Shown here: piece by piece, positions 10,017-18,378 of the stretch
How positions within the stretch are numbered: position 1 is the first letter of the stretch
Layout of the letters: the number at the start of each line of letters is the position of its first letter
The notes under the pieces: generated by a model
Seen by the model: only the letters and a program-made list of their open reading frames with translations
The model's database searches: none
What the model was told of the DNA's origin: nothing
Assembly (NCBI RefSeq): GCF_036421915.1
Contig: NZ_JAZGOM010000012.1
DNA: 64,000 nt
Direction: 5' to 3' (one strand)
From: Georgenia_A wangjunii
GTDB lineage: Bacteria; Actinomycetota; Actinomycetes; Actinomycetales; Actinomycetaceae
Position numbers and translations under genes: made by a program

Positions 10017-10853
10017 CTATGATTGCAGACGCGCGATCTTCACACCTGCGCTCCGCAGCTTCGTCTCACCGCCGTCGGGCGCGGTGAGGACCCAGATCCC
10101 GTCCTCGGTGAGGGCGACGGTGTGCTCGGCGTGCGCGGCGCGTGAGCCGTCCGCGGTGACGACCGTCCACTCGTCGGCCAGGACCTTGGTGTGCCGGCTG
10201 CCGCGGGCGATCATCGGCTCGACAGCGAGACACATCCCGGGCCGCAGCTTCGGCCCCCGCTCGCCGGTGCGGTAGTTGAGGACGTCCGGCGGCTGGTGCA
10301 TCGCCGTCCCGATCCCGTGGCCGACGTACTCCTGGATGATCGACAGGCGCACGCCCGCACCCTCGGCGTACGCGTCGACCGTGTCCTCGACCGCCTCGCC
10401 GACGACGCCGAGCCGCTCTCCCGTGGCCAGGGCGGCGATGGCCGCCCACATCGCCTCCTCGGTGACCTCGGCGAGCCGCTGGTCGAGCGGGTCCCCGCCG
10501 GGCAGGACGACCGTGAAGGCGGCGTCACCGTGCCACCCGTCGACGACGGCCCCGCAGTCGAAGGAGACGACGTCACCCTGCGCGAGGACGCGCGCGCCGG
10601 GGATGCCGTGGACGACCTCCTCGTTGACCGAGATGCACACGTTCGCGGGGTAGCCGTGGTAGCCGAGGAAGTTCGAGGCGGCGCCCGCGTCGGCAAGGAC
10701 GCCGGCGGCCACGTCGTCGAGCTCGGCGGTCGTCATCCCGGGCGCGACGGCGGAGCGCAGAGCGGCGTGGATGTCGGCGACGACGAGCCCGGCCCGCCGC
10801 ATCGCCCGGATCTGCTCCGTGCTCTTGTACTCGATGCGCTCTCGTCCGAACAT
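10017..10853 (-). CDS. map: Type I methionine aminopeptidase
   Basis: Removes the initiator methionine from nascent proteins. At 278 residues it has the type I length and fold. The metal-site motifs are visible: HGIPG, FDCGAVVDGWHGDAA (two Asp ligands), YVGHGIGTAMHQPP (His ligand), AVEPM and AEHTVALT (Glu ligands). It follows adk as in the standard secY-adk-map order, but an 11-bp hairpin stands between them. The ATG is preceded by GAGGGGACGCC. Downstream, the expected infA is replaced by LuxR-family regulators. Confidence 0.97.
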   Translation of the reverse strand: MFGRERIEYKSTEQIRAMRRAGLVVADIHAALRSAVAPGMTTAELDDVAAGVLADAGAASNFLGYHGYPANVCISVNEEVVHGIPGARVLAQGDVVSFDCGAVVDGWHGDAAFTVVLPGGDPLDQRLAEVTEEAMWAAIAALATGERLGVVGEAVEDTVDAYAEGAGVRLSIIQEYVGHGIGTAMHQPPDVLNYRTGERGPKLRPGMCLAVEPMIARGSRHTKVLADEWTVVTADGSRAAHAEHTVALTEDGIWVLTAPDGGETKLRSAGVKIARLQS

Positions 10854-10880
10854 GGCGTCCCCTCTCGTCGAGACAAGCCG

Positions 10881-10914
10881 ACGGCGCGCCCTGCGGTTCC
10901 GCGGGGCGCGCCGT
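10881..10914 (-). terminator. GC-rich hairpin between adk and map
   Basis: Perfect 11-bp inverted repeat (10881-10891 with 10904-10914) around a 12-nt loop that can itself form a small GCG/CGC stem. There is no T-tract. It may be a partial terminator or an mRNA-stabilising processing hairpin that lowers map expression relative to adk. Confidence 0.5.
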
Positions 10915-10936
10915 CAGGCCGTGTGGTGCTTACGCC

Positions 10937-11512
10937 TCAGCCGAGGCTCTCGAGCGCGGCGAGAAGACGCTCCGTGACGGCGTCCATCTCCCCCATGCCG
11001 TCGACGCGCACGAGGAGCCCCCGCTCCTCGTAGGCGCCCGCGAGCGGCTCGGTCTGCTCGCGGTAGACCTCGAGCCGGCGCCGGATGACGACGTCCGTGT
11101 CGTCCGCGCGTCCCTGCTCGGCGGCCCGCTTGAGCAGGCGCTCGACCACGGCATCGGTGTCGGCCGTCAGCTCGACGACGGCATCGAGGTCGTGGCCGTG
11201 CGCGGAGAGCATCGCGTCGAGCTCACGGACCTGGTCCTGCGTGCGGGGGTACCCGTCGAGGAGGAAGCCGTCGCTGGCGTCCGGCTCCGCGAGCCGTGCC
11301 CGCACCATGTCGTTCGTGACCTCGTCGGGGACGTACTCCCCGGCGTCCATGTACCGCTGGGCGCGCCGCCCGAGCTCCGTCTGGCCCGCGACGTTCGACC
11401 GGAAGATGTCTCCGGTCGAGATCGCCGGGACGCCGAGCCGCTCGCTGAGGCGGGCGGCCTGCGTGCCCTTGCCCGCACCGGGAGGTCCGAGGAGGACGAG
11501 CCGCGCGCTCAC
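10937..11512 (-). CDS. adk: Adenylate kinase
   Basis: Converts ATP + AMP to two ADP in the cytoplasm. 191 residues, the short form lacking a zinc-binding LID insert. The P-loop GPPGAGKGTQ lies at residues 9-18. The AMP-binding ISTGDIFR and the DGYPRT and RRRLEVYREQTEPL signatures are present. The GTG start overlaps the secY stop by 4 bp (GTGA), indicating translational coupling. Confidence 0.98.
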   Translation of the reverse strand: MSARLVLLGPPGAGKGTQAARLSERLGVPAISTGDIFRSNVAGQTELGRRAQRYMDAGEYVPDEVTNDMVRARLAEPDASDGFLLDGYPRTQDQVRELDAMLSAHGHDLDAVVELTADTDAVVERLLKRAAEQGRADDTDVVIRRRLEVYREQTEPLAGAYEERGLLVRVDGMGEMDAVTERLLAALESLG

Positions 11513-12813
11513 TTGAGGAAGCCCTCGTAGTGCCGCTGCTGGAGCTGGGAGTCGATCTCCTTGACGGTCTGCAGACCGACACCGACGACGATGAGGATCG
11601 ACGTGCCACCGAGCGCGAACCCGACGTTGTCAGGCAGGTTGAGCGCGGCGAAGACGATGACCGGGATGAGCGCGACGAGCCCGAGGTAGAGCGCACCGGC
11701 GCTCGTGATCCGCGAGATGACGTACTGGAGGTACTCCGCCGTCGGCCGCCCGGCGCGGATGCCGGGGATGAACCCGCCGTAGCGCTTCATGTTGTCCGCG
11801 ACGTCGTCCGGGTTGAACGTGATCGACGTGTAGAAGAACGCGAAGAACACGATGAGGAAGAAGTACACGACCATGTAGAGCGGCGCGGTCGGCGAGGCGA
11901 GGTTCTCGGTGATCCACAGGACCCACGGGGCCGTCATGTCGCCGAACTGCGCGAACAGGCCGGGCAGCGCGAGCAGCGAGGACGCGAAGATCACGGGGAT
12001 GACACCCGCCATGTTGATCTTGATCGGGATGTAGGTGCTCGAGCCGCCGTACATCCGGCGCCCCACCATCCGCTTGGCGTACTGGACCGGGATCCGGCGC
12101 TGCGACTGCTCGACCAGGACGACGAGCAGCGTGACGAGCAGGAGCAGCGCGACGACGACCGTGACGTTCGCGATGCCGTTGTCCGCGCCGCCGACGGACC
12201 AGACGGCGGACGGGAAGCCAGCGGCGATGGAGGTGAAGATGAGGAGCGACATGCCGTTGCCGACGCCGCGCTCGGTGATGGTCTCGCCCATCCACATGAC
12301 GAGGCCGGTACCGGCCGTCATCGTGATGATCATGAGGACGATCGTCATGACCGAGTCCTCGGGGATGAGCGGCACGGGGCAGCCCGGGAACAGGTTCCCC
12401 GAGCGCGCCATCGTGATGACCGTCGTCGACTGGAGGACGGCGAGGCCGATGGTGAGGTAGCGCGTGTACTGCGTCAGCTTCGCCTGACCGGCCTGTCCCT
12501 CCTTCTGGAGCGTCTCGAAGTGGGGGATGACCACACGCAGCAGCTGGACGATGATGCTCGCGGTGATGTACGGCATGATGCCGAGCGCGAAGATCGACAG
12601 CTGCAGCAGGGCCCCGCCGCTGAACAGGTTGACGAGACCGATGAGGTCGTTGCTGCCACCGGTGAGGGCGACGCACTCCTGCACGTTGGGGTAGGAGACA
12701 CCCGGCGTCGGGATGAAAGACCCGAGGCGGAAGATCGCCATGACTCCGAGTGTGAACAGCAGCTTGCGCCGCAGGTCAGGCGTACGGAACGCCTGGGCGA
12801 ATGCGCTGAGCAA
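11509..12813 (-). CDS. secY: Preprotein translocase subunit SecY
   Basis: Channel-forming subunit of the SecYEG translocon in the plasma membrane. About ten membrane helices are visible, with the conserved PGIRAGRPTAEYL loop and a C-terminal QRHYEGFLK tail. A TTG start is chosen because AGGAGG lies 4 nt upstream and the protein then begins LLSAFAQAFRTPDLRRK, as in actinobacterial relatives (434 residues). An in-frame ATG six codons earlier (12831) would place that AGGAGG inside the coding sequence. A strong hairpin separates it from rplO, so it may have its own promoter. Confidence 0.96.
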   Translation of the reverse strand: MLSAFAQAFRTPDLRRKLLFTLGVMAIFRLGSFIPTPGVSYPNVQECVALTGGSNDLIGLVNLFSGGALLQLSIFALGIMPYITASIIVQLLRVVIPHFETLQKEGQAGQAKLTQYTRYLTIGLAVLQSTTVITMARSGNLFPGCPVPLIPEDSVMTIVLMIITMTAGTGLVMWMGETITERGVGNGMSLLIFTSIAAGFPSAVWSVGGADNGIANVTVVVALLLLVTLLVVLVEQSQRRIPVQYAKRMVGRRMYGGSSTYIPIKINMAGVIPVIFASSLLALPGLFAQFGDMTAPWVLWITENLASPTAPLYMVVYFFLIVFFAFFYTSITFNPDDVADNMKRYGGFIPGIRAGRPTAEYLQYVISRITSAGALYLGLVALIPVIVFAALNLPDNVGFALGGTSILIVVGVGLQTVKEIDSQLQQRHYEGFLK

Positions 12814-12883
12814 TCTTCCTCCTGCTTGCATCGTGCCCGCCCCCGGCGTAGATGCCGTGGCGGAAGCTCGTGGACCGCGTTGA

Positions 12884-12889
12884 ACCCTA
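12884..12889 (-). promoter_or_regulatory. Possible -10 element for secY-adk-map
   Basis: TAGGGT on the minus strand, about 70 bp upstream of secY and just downstream of the rplO hairpin. No good -35 lies at 17-18 bp, so the call is weak. A promoter here would explain expression of secY-adk-map past the hairpin. Confidence 0.3.
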
Positions 12890-12954
12890 CCGGTTCGACG
12901 ACGCTGTCCGGTGCGGTCCGGGCGTCCCGCGTGCGCGGGCGCCCGATGACAAGC

Positions 12955-12982
12955 GCGGGCGGCCCGTTACCGGGCCGCCCGC
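12955..12982 (-). terminator. Hairpin after rplO
   Basis: Perfect 12-bp G+C stem (12955-12966 with 12971-12982) with a TTAC loop, starting 7 bp beyond the rplO stop. No T-tract follows, as is common in high-GC actinobacteria. It divides the spc cluster before secY. Confidence 0.65.
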
Positions 12983-12989
12983 ACTGGTG

Positions 12990-13478
12990 TCACGGCTGCG
13001 TGACGGAACCGCCAGCAGCCTCGATCTTCTCCTTGGCCGAAGCCGACCAGGCGTCGACGGCGACGTCGACCTTGACGGCGATCTCGCCGGTGCCGAGCAC
13101 CTTGACGAGCTTGCCGGAGCGCACCGCACCCTTGTCCACGAGATCGGCCACCGTGACGGTGCCTCCCTCGGGGAACAGTGCCGTCAGCTTGTCGAGGTTG
13201 ACGACCTGGTACTCGGTGCGGAACGGGTTCGTGAAGCCGCGGAGCTTGGGCAGCCGCATGTGCAGCGGCATCTGCCCGCCCTCGAACCCGGCGGGCACCT
13301 GGTAGCGGGCCTTCGTGCCCTTGGTGCCGCGACCCGCGGTCTTCCCGCGCTTGCCGCCCTCACCACGACCGACGCGGATCTTCGCGGTCTTGGCTCCGGG
13401 CGCCGGGCGCAGGTGGTGGACCTTGAGAGGACGCCCGGGGGCGTTCTCCGTGGTCGGGGTGTTCTCGGTGTCGGCCAT
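12990..13478 (-). CDS. rplO: 50S ribosomal protein L15
   Basis: Large-subunit protein that joins late in 50S assembly. The conserved start LKVHHLRPAPGAK, the glycine-rich GRGEGGKRGKTAGRG and FEGGQMPLHMRLPKLRGF identify it. About 162 residues, slightly long because of an acidic N-terminal tail. The start is ambiguous: ATG here, or a GTG two codons upstream (13484) that overlaps the rpmD stop as GTGA. Confidence 0.98.
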   Translation of the reverse strand: MADTENTPTTENAPGRPLKVHHLRPAPGAKTAKIRVGRGEGGKRGKTAGRGTKGTKARYQVPAGFEGGQMPLHMRLPKLRGFTNPFRTEYQVVNLDKLTALFPEGGTVTVADLVDKGAVRSGKLVKVLGTGEIAVKVDVAVDAWSASAKEKIEAAGGSVTQP

Positions 13479-13480
13479 GC

Positions 13481-13663
13481 TCACTCGACCTCCTCGACGG
13501 TGACGAGGTGCGCCACCGTCGTGATCATCCCGCGGACCTCGGGACGGTCCTCGCGCACGACGGATCCGCCGATGCGCCGGAGCCCGAGGGTCCGCAGCGT
13601 CTCACGCTGGTTCTGCTTGCCGCCGATGACGGACTTGGTCTGGGTGACCTTGAGCTGTGCCAT
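13481..13663 (-). CDS. rpmD: 50S ribosomal protein L30
   Basis: 60-residue uL30 with the usual core VTQTKSVIGGKQNQRETLRT. The ATG overlaps the rpsE stop by one base (13663), so translation is coupled. In its canonical place between rpsE and rplO. Confidence 0.98.
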   Translation of the reverse strand: MAQLKVTQTKSVIGGKQNQRETLRTLGLRRIGGSVVREDRPEVRGMITTVAHLVTVEEVE

Positions 13664-14367
13664 CAGGCCCCTGCCTTCCCGGCCAGTGCGGCCTCGTCGC
13701 GAGCCTTGGCCTCGCCTGCCGCGCGGTTGCGCAGCATGCTGGCCGGGGCGACGCGCTCGAGGGGCAGCCCACGACGTGCGGCCACCGCCTCGGGCTGCTC
13801 GAGCCCCCGGAGCGCCGCGACCGTGGCGTGCACGATGTTGATGGCGTTCTCGGAGCCCAGCGACTTGCTGAGGATGTCGTGGATGCCGGCGCAGTCGAGC
13901 ACGGCGCGCACCGGACCACCGGCGATGACGCCGGTTCCCGGGGCGGCGGGCCGGAGGAAGACCACACCAGCGGCGGCCTCACCCGTGATGGCGTGGGGGA
14001 TCGTCTTCTGGATGCGGGGGACGCGGAAGAAGTTCTTCTTCGCCTCCTCGACGCCCTTGGCGATCGCCGCGGGCACCTCCTTGGCCTTGCCGTAGCCGAC
14101 GCCCACAGTCCCGTCCCCGTCGCCGACGACGACGAGCGCGGTGAAGCTGAAGCGCCGACCGCCCTTGACGACCTTGGAGACGCGGTTGATCGTCACGACG
14201 CGCTCGATGAAGACGTTCTTCTCCTCGGCGCCGCGACGTCCGCCGTCGCGACGGCCGCCGCCGCCGCCGGCGCCGCCGGCGCCGCCTGCGCGCTCACCCG
14301 ATCCACTGTTCCCGGCGCTGCCGGTACCGGAACCGGAGCCGGTCCTGCTTCGCTGCGGTGCAGCCAT
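13663..14367 (-). CDS. rpsE: 30S ribosomal protein S5
   Basis: Small-subunit protein at the mRNA entry site, important for accuracy and helicase activity. 234 residues. The first ~48 residues are a Gly/Ser/Arg low-complexity tail typical of actinobacteria. The double-stranded-RNA-binding fold follows (VVTINRVSKVVKGGRRFSF, GYGKAKEVPAAI). SD-like AAGGAAC precedes the ATG. Confidence 0.98.
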   Translation of the reverse strand: MAAPQRSRTGSGSGTGSAGNSGSGERAGGAGGAGGGGGRRDGGRRGAEEKNVFIERVVTINRVSKVVKGGRRFSFTALVVVGDGDGTVGVGYGKAKEVPAAIAKGVEEAKKNFFRVPRIQKTIPHAITGEAAAGVVFLRPAAPGTGVIAGGPVRAVLDCAGIHDILSKSLGSENAINIVHATVAALRGLEQPEAVAARRGLPLERVAPASMLRNRAAGEAKARDEAALAGKAGA

Positions 14368-14401
14368 CAGATGTTCCTTTGCTCTCGTACGTCAACGATG
14401 G

Positions 14402-14773
14402 TCACAGAGTCAGACCACCCTCGCGGGCGCCGTCGGCGACCGCTGCGACCCGGCCGTGGTACTTGTTGCCACCACGGTCAAATACAGCGAACTCGACCCC
14501 GTTTGCCTTGGCGCGCTGGGCGATGAGCTCGCCCACCACGCGGGCCTTGTCCACCTTCGAGCCGTCGTTCCCGCGGAGGTCCGCCTCGAGCGTCGAGGCC
14601 GATGCCACCGTGCGCCCCGTCGTGTCGTCGACGAGCTGGGCGACCATGTGCCGCGAGGAGCGCGTGACGACCAGACGCGGTCGTGCCGTCGTGCCGCTGA
14701 CCTTCTTGCGCACGCGCAGGTGGCGGCGTGCGCGGGAGATCGTCTTGCCCTTGCCCTTGATCGAGATAGCCAT
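14402..14773 (-). CDS. rplR: 50S ribosomal protein L18
   Basis: Binds 5S rRNA with L5 and helps form the central protuberance. Signatures are RHLRVRKKVSGTTARPRL and FDRGGNKYHGRVAAVADGARE. 123 residues from the ATG (MAISIKGKGK). A GTG two codons upstream (14779) that overlaps the rplF stop is an alternative. Confidence 0.98.
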   Translation of the reverse strand: MAISIKGKGKTISRARRHLRVRKKVSGTTARPRLVVTRSSRHMVAQLVDDTTGRTVASASTLEADLRGNDGSKVDKARVVGELIAQRAKANGVEFAVFDRGGNKYHGRVAAVADGAREGGLTL

Positions 14774-14775
14774 GG

Positions 14776-15315
14776 TCACTTACCAGCCTTTCCGACCTTG
14801 CGGCGGACCTGCTCGCCGGCGTATCGCACGCCCTTGCCCTTGTACGGCTCGGGCTTGCGAATCTTGCGGATGTTGGCGGCGACCTCGCCGACCTGCTGCT
14901 TGTCGATACCCGAGACCGTGATCTTCGTCGGGGACTCCACCGTGAGGGTGATGCCCTCCGGCGGGGTGACCGAGACCGGGTGCGAGAAGCCGAGGGCGAA
15001 CTCGAGGTCCGAACCCTTCGCCACCACGCGGTAACCGGTACCGACGATCTCGAGCTTCTTCTCGTAGCCCTGCGTCACCCCGGTGACGAGGTTGGACAGC
15101 AGCGTGCGCGTGAGGCCGTGCAGCGAGCGCGACTCGCGCTCGTCGTCGGGGCGCGTGACAACCAGTGCGCCGGCGTCGTCACGGGCAACCGTGATGGGCG
15201 CGGCCACCGTGTGGCTCAGCGTTCCCTTGGGGCCCTTGACCGTCACCACGGCGCCGTCGATCGTGACGTCGACACCTGCGGGGACCGGGACCGGGACCTT
15301 TCCGATACGGGACAT
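14776..15315 (-). CDS. rplF: 50S ribosomal protein L6
   Basis: 179-residue uL6 near the factor-binding site of the 50S subunit. Starts MSRIGKVPVPVPAGVDV, followed by the second-domain signature IRKIRKPEPYKGKGVRY. SD AAGGAGGAG precedes the ATG. Confidence 0.99.
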   Translation of the reverse strand: MSRIGKVPVPVPAGVDVTIDGAVVTVKGPKGTLSHTVAAPITVARDDAGALVVTRPDDERESRSLHGLTRTLLSNLVTGVTQGYEKKLEIVGTGYRVVAKGSDLEFALGFSHPVSVTPPEGITLTVESPTKITVSGIDKQQVGEVAANIRKIRKPEPYKGKGVRYAGEQVRRKVGKAGK

Positions 15316-15338
15316 CGTCTACTCCTCCTTGTTCCCGG

Positions 15339-15737
15339 TCACCAGACGTAGGCGAGGACTTCTCCGCCTACGCCCTTGTTCTTTGCCTCGCGGTCCGTGA
15401 GGAGACCGGAGGATGTCGAGAGGATCGCCACCCCCAGGCCGCCGAGGACCTTCGGCAGGTTGGTCGACTTCGCGTAGACGCGAAGTCCTGGCTTGGAGAC
15501 GCGCCGCACACCGGCGAGCGAGCGCTCGCGCTGGGGGCCGAACTTGAGGTCCAGCGTCAGGTACTTGCCCACGGGAGCGTCCTGCACCGACCAGCCACTG
15601 ATGTAGCCCTCGGTCTTGAGGATCTCCGCGATGTTTGCCTTGAGCTTCGAGTACGGCATGGTCACCGTCTCGTGGTACGCCGAGTTGGCGTTACGCAGAC
15701 GCGTGAGCATGTCCGCGATGGGGTCAGTCATTGTCAT
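15339..15737 (-). CDS. rpsH: 30S ribosomal protein S8
   Basis: 132-residue uS8, a primary binder of 16S rRNA and in many bacteria the translational repressor of the spc operon. MTMTDPIADMLTRLRNANSA at the start and the C-terminal ILSTSSGLLTDREAKNKGVG are canonical. A second ATG two codons later is an alternative start. Confidence 0.99.
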   Translation of the reverse strand: MTMTDPIADMLTRLRNANSAYHETVTMPYSKLKANIAEILKTEGYISGWSVQDAPVGKYLTLDLKFGPQRERSLAGVRRVSKPGLRVYAKSTNLPKVLGGLGVAILSTSSGLLTDREAKNKGVGGEVLAYVW

Positions 15738-15792
15738 CGGGCCTCAGCCCTTCCTCGTCGTGGTTTCCTCGCGGGACCTGCGACGTAGTCGT

Positions 15793-15978
15793 TTACCAGC
15801 TGGACTTGGTCACACCGGGGAGCTGACCCGCGAGGGCCATCTCCCGCAGGCAGATCCGGCAGAGCCCGAACTTGCGGTACACCGAGTGCGGGCGGCCGCA
15901 CCGCTGGCAGCGGGTGTAGGCACGGACGGCGAACTTCGGCTTGCGGTTCGCCTTCTGGATCAGGGCAGTCTTGGCCAC
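15793..15978 (-). CDS. rpsN: 30S ribosomal protein S14, zinc-binding type (S14Z)
   Basis: 61 residues starting at GTG with AAGGAG upstream. The zinc ribbon is intact: C24-x2-C27 and C40-x2-C43. This is the short zinc-dependent S14 (type Z) rather than the ~101-residue zinc-free form. Canonical position between rplE and rpsH. Actinobacteria often keep a zinc-free paralog elsewhere under Zur control; none is in this window. Confidence 0.98.
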   Translation of the reverse strand: MAKTALIQKANRKPKFAVRAYTRCQRCGRPHSVYRKFGLCRICLREMALAGQLPGVTKSSW

Positions 15979-15979
15979 G

Positions 15980-16564
15980 TCAGTTCTCCTTGAAAGGGAA
16001 GCCCAGGCGCTTGAGCAGCGAGCGCCCCTCTTCGTCGGTAGTGGCCGAGGTGACGACCGTGATGTCCATGCCGCGCACGCGGTCGATGCTGTCCTGGTCG
16101 ATCTCGTGGAACATCGACTGCTCGTTGAGGCCGAAGGTGTAGTTGCCGTGACCGTCGAACTGGCGCGGGGAGAGCCCACGGAAGTCGCGGATGCGGGGCA
16201 GCGCGAGGGACAGGAGGCGGTCGAGGAACTCCCACATCCGGTCGCCGCGCAGCGTGACGTGCGCACCGATCGGCTGGCCCTCGCGGAGCTTGAACTGCGC
16301 GATGGACTTGCGGGCCTTCGTCACCTGCGGCTTCTGACCGGTGATCGTCGCGAGGTCGCGGATGGCGCCCTCGATGAGCTTGGAGTCGCGCGCGGCGTCC
16401 CCCACACCCATGTTGACGACGATCTTGGTCAGGCCGGCGACCTGGTTGACGTTCTCGTGGGCGAACTCCTCGCGGAGCCCGGCGACGATCTCCTCGCGGT
16501 AGCGCTGCTTGAGGCGCGGGAGCTCGCGGACCTGCTCGGTCGCGGTGGCAGTGTTCTCGCTCAT
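15980..16564 (-). CDS. rplE: 50S ribosomal protein L5
   Basis: 194-residue uL5, binding 5S rRNA and the P-site tRNA. A short Thr/Glu N-terminal tail precedes the conserved VNMGVGDAARDSK, ITGQKPQVTKARKSIAQFKL and FNEI-type (FGLNEQSMFHEI) motifs. ATG 2 bp after the rplX stop. Confidence 0.99.
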   Translation of the reverse strand: MSENTATATEQVRELPRLKQRYREEIVAGLREEFAHENVNQVAGLTKIVVNMGVGDAARDSKLIEGAIRDLATITGQKPQVTKARKSIAQFKLREGQPIGAHVTLRGDRMWEFLDRLLSLALPRIRDFRGLSPRQFDGHGNYTFGLNEQSMFHEIDQDSIDRVRGMDITVVTSATTDEEGRSLLKRLGFPFKEN

Positions 16565-16566
16565 GC

Positions 16567-16908
16567 TCAGATGTCCTTACCGGAGCGCTTGGCCACGCGG
16601 ACCCGCATGGTGCGGGTCCGGCCGTCGCGCTCGACCGTCTCGGTACGCGTACCCACCCGGGTGCCCTTCTTGGTGCCCGGGTCGACAACCATCACGTTGC
16701 TCACGTGGATGGGAGCCTCGATCGTCTCGATGCCGCCCGTCTTGGCGCCGCGCCCCGACTGGCCCACCTTCGTGTGCTTCTTGGCCCGCTGGACACCCTC
16801 GACGACGACCCGGTCGTTCTTGAGGTCGACCTCGAGGATGCGTCCCTGCTTGCCCTTGTCACGGCCCGCGATGACGACGACGAGGTCGCCCTTCTTGATC
16901 CTTGCCAC
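16567..16908 (-). CDS. rplX: 50S ribosomal protein L24
   Basis: 113-residue uL24, an initiator of 50S assembly at the exit-tunnel mouth. The KOW motif KGDLVVVIAGRDKGKQGRIL is at the N-terminus and GGIETIEAPIHVSNVMVVDP follows. GTG start one base after the rplN stop codon. Confidence 0.99.
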   Translation of the reverse strand: MARIKKGDLVVVIAGRDKGKQGRILEVDLKNDRVVVEGVQRAKKHTKVGQSGRGAKTGGIETIEAPIHVSNVMVVDPGTKKGTRVGTRTETVERDGRTRTMRVRVAKRSGKDI

Positions 16909-16909
16909 G

Positions 16910-17278
16910 TCAGAGCACCTCCGGCGCCAGAGAGACGATGCGCATGAACCGCTTGTCGCGCAGCTCCCGGCCCACGGGGCCGAAGATGCGCGTGCCGCGC
17001 GGCTCGCCGTCAGCCTTGAGGATGACGGCAGCGTTCTCGTCGAACTTGATGTACGAACCATCGGGGCGGCGGCGTTCCTTCGTCGTCCGCACGATGACCG
17101 CCTTGACGACATCGCCCTTCTTGACGTTGCCGCCGGGGATGGCGTCCTTCACGGTGGCGACGATGACGTCACCGATACCGGCATAGCGCCGGCCGGAGCC
17201 ACCGAGCACCCGGATGCACAAGATCTGCTTGGCCCCGGTGTTGTCGGCGACCTTGAGCCGCGACTCCTGCTGGATCAC
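16910..17278 (-). CDS. rplN: 50S ribosomal protein L14
   Basis: 122-residue uL14 at the 50S-30S interface (bridge B8). MIQQESRLKVADNTGAKQ and the basic KGDVVKAVIVRTTKE are canonical. GTG start. A 133-bp gap separates it from rpsQ, containing a GACA-type tetranucleotide run and a small CCGGC-TTCG hairpin. Confidence 0.99.
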   Translation of the reverse strand: MIQQESRLKVADNTGAKQILCIRVLGGSGRRYAGIGDVIVATVKDAIPGGNVKKGDVVKAVIVRTTKERRRPDGSYIKFDENAAVILKADGEPRGTRIFGPVGRELRDKRFMRIVSLAPEVL

Positions 17279-17411
17279 TGATTTCTCCTTGTCGACCTGG
17301 TTCTCGCTCGGTGCGCGAGCCTTGGTGAACTAGTTCTGTACAGCACTGTCCGGCTTCGCCGGGCTGTCTGTCTGTCCCGCCGAACCAAGCTCGCTTCGAC
17401 GGTTTAGGCGG

Positions 17412-17702
17412 TTACTTGGCCTTCTCGAGGATCTCGACCACGCGCCAGTTCTTCGTGGCGCTGAGCGGCCGCGTCTCCGAGATGAGCACGAGGTCCCCGA
17501 CACCCGCCGAGTTCTCCTCGTCGTGGGCCTTGACCTTGTTCGTGCGGCGGATGACCTTGCCGTAGAGGGCGTGCTTGACGCGGTCCTCGACCTCGACCAC
17601 CACGGTCTTGTTCATCTTGTCGCTCACGACGTAGCCGCGGCGCGTCTTGCGGTCGTTGCGGACCTCGTCGGCCTGCGGCGTCTGGGCGGTGTTCTCGCTC
17701 AC
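17412..17702 (-). CDS. rpsQ: 30S ribosomal protein S17
   Basis: 96-residue uS17, an early 16S rRNA binder. An N-terminal MSENTAQTPQADEV tail precedes RRGYVVSDKMNKTVVVEVED and HYGK-like LYGKVIRRTNKVKAHDE. The GTG chosen has GAGG eight bases upstream. A GTG six codons earlier (17720) overlaps the rpmC stop and is possible. Confidence 0.98.
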   Translation of the reverse strand: MSENTAQTPQADEVRNDRKTRRGYVVSDKMNKTVVVEVEDRVKHALYGKVIRRTNKVKAHDEENSAGVGDLVLISETRPLSATKNWRVVEILEKAK

Positions 17703-17716
17703 TGTGGCTGCCTCGT

Positions 17717-17956
17717 TCACTTCTCGGTGCTGGGAGCGGTGCGGATGCCGAGCTCGCGCTCGCGGACGATCGTGTAGATCCTCGCGATGTCGCGGCGTAC
17801 GGCCTTGAGTCGACCGTGGTCCTCGAGCTGACCGGTGGCCGAGGAGAAACGGAGCTTGAACAGCTCGTCCTTGGCCTTGGTCAGCTCCTCGGCCAGGCGC
17901 TCGTCGTCCATCCCGTCCAGGTCGAAGGGAGCAAGACCCTTGGATCCGATGGCCAT
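17717..17956 (-). CDS. rpmC: 50S ribosomal protein L29
   Basis: 79-residue uL29 at the peptide exit tunnel, a docking site for SRP and trigger factor. DERLAEELTKAKDELFKLRF and the C-terminal helix RRDIARIYTIVRERELG identify it. The ATG overlaps the rplP stop by one base. Confidence 0.99.
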   Translation of the reverse strand: MAIGSKGLAPFDLDGMDDERLAEELTKAKDELFKLRFSSATGQLEDHGRLKAVRRDIARIYTIVRERELGIRTAPSTEK

Positions 17957-18375
17957 CAGAAGTCACCACCCTCACGGCTAACAAAACGCGTCTTCATGGG
18001 GAGCTTGTGCTGCGCACGCGAGAGAGCCTCGCGGGCCAGCTGCTCCGGGACACCGGCGAGCTCGAACATGATCCGGCCGGGCTTGACGTTGGCGATCCAC
18101 CACTCGGGCGAGCCCTTGCCGGAACCCATGCGGGTCTCGGCAGGCTTCTTCGTGAGCGGGCGGTCGGGGTAGATGTTGATCCACACCTTGCCGCCACGCT
18201 TGATGTGGCGCGTCATGGCGATACGTGCGGCCTCGATCTGCCGGTTGGTGACGTAGGCAGGCTCGAGAGCCTGGATCCCGAAGTCACCGAACGCGATCGT
18301 CGTGCCGCCCTTGGCGACACCCGAGCGCTTCGGGTGGTGCTGCTTGCGGAACTTCGTCCGCCGAGGGATGAGCAT
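17956..18375 (-). CDS. rplP: 50S ribosomal protein L16
   Basis: 139-residue uL16 at the A-site/5S region. Starts MLIPRRTKFRKQHHPKRSG; RMGSGKGSPEWWIANVKPGR is the invariant core. Canonical rpsC-rplP-rpmC order. Confidence 0.99.
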   Translation of the reverse strand: MLIPRRTKFRKQHHPKRSGVAKGGTTIAFGDFGIQALEPAYVTNRQIEAARIAMTRHIKRGGKVWINIYPDRPLTKKPAETRMGSGKGSPEWWIANVKPGRIMFELAGVPEQLAREALSRAQHKLPMKTRFVSREGGDF

Positions 18376-18378
18376 GGC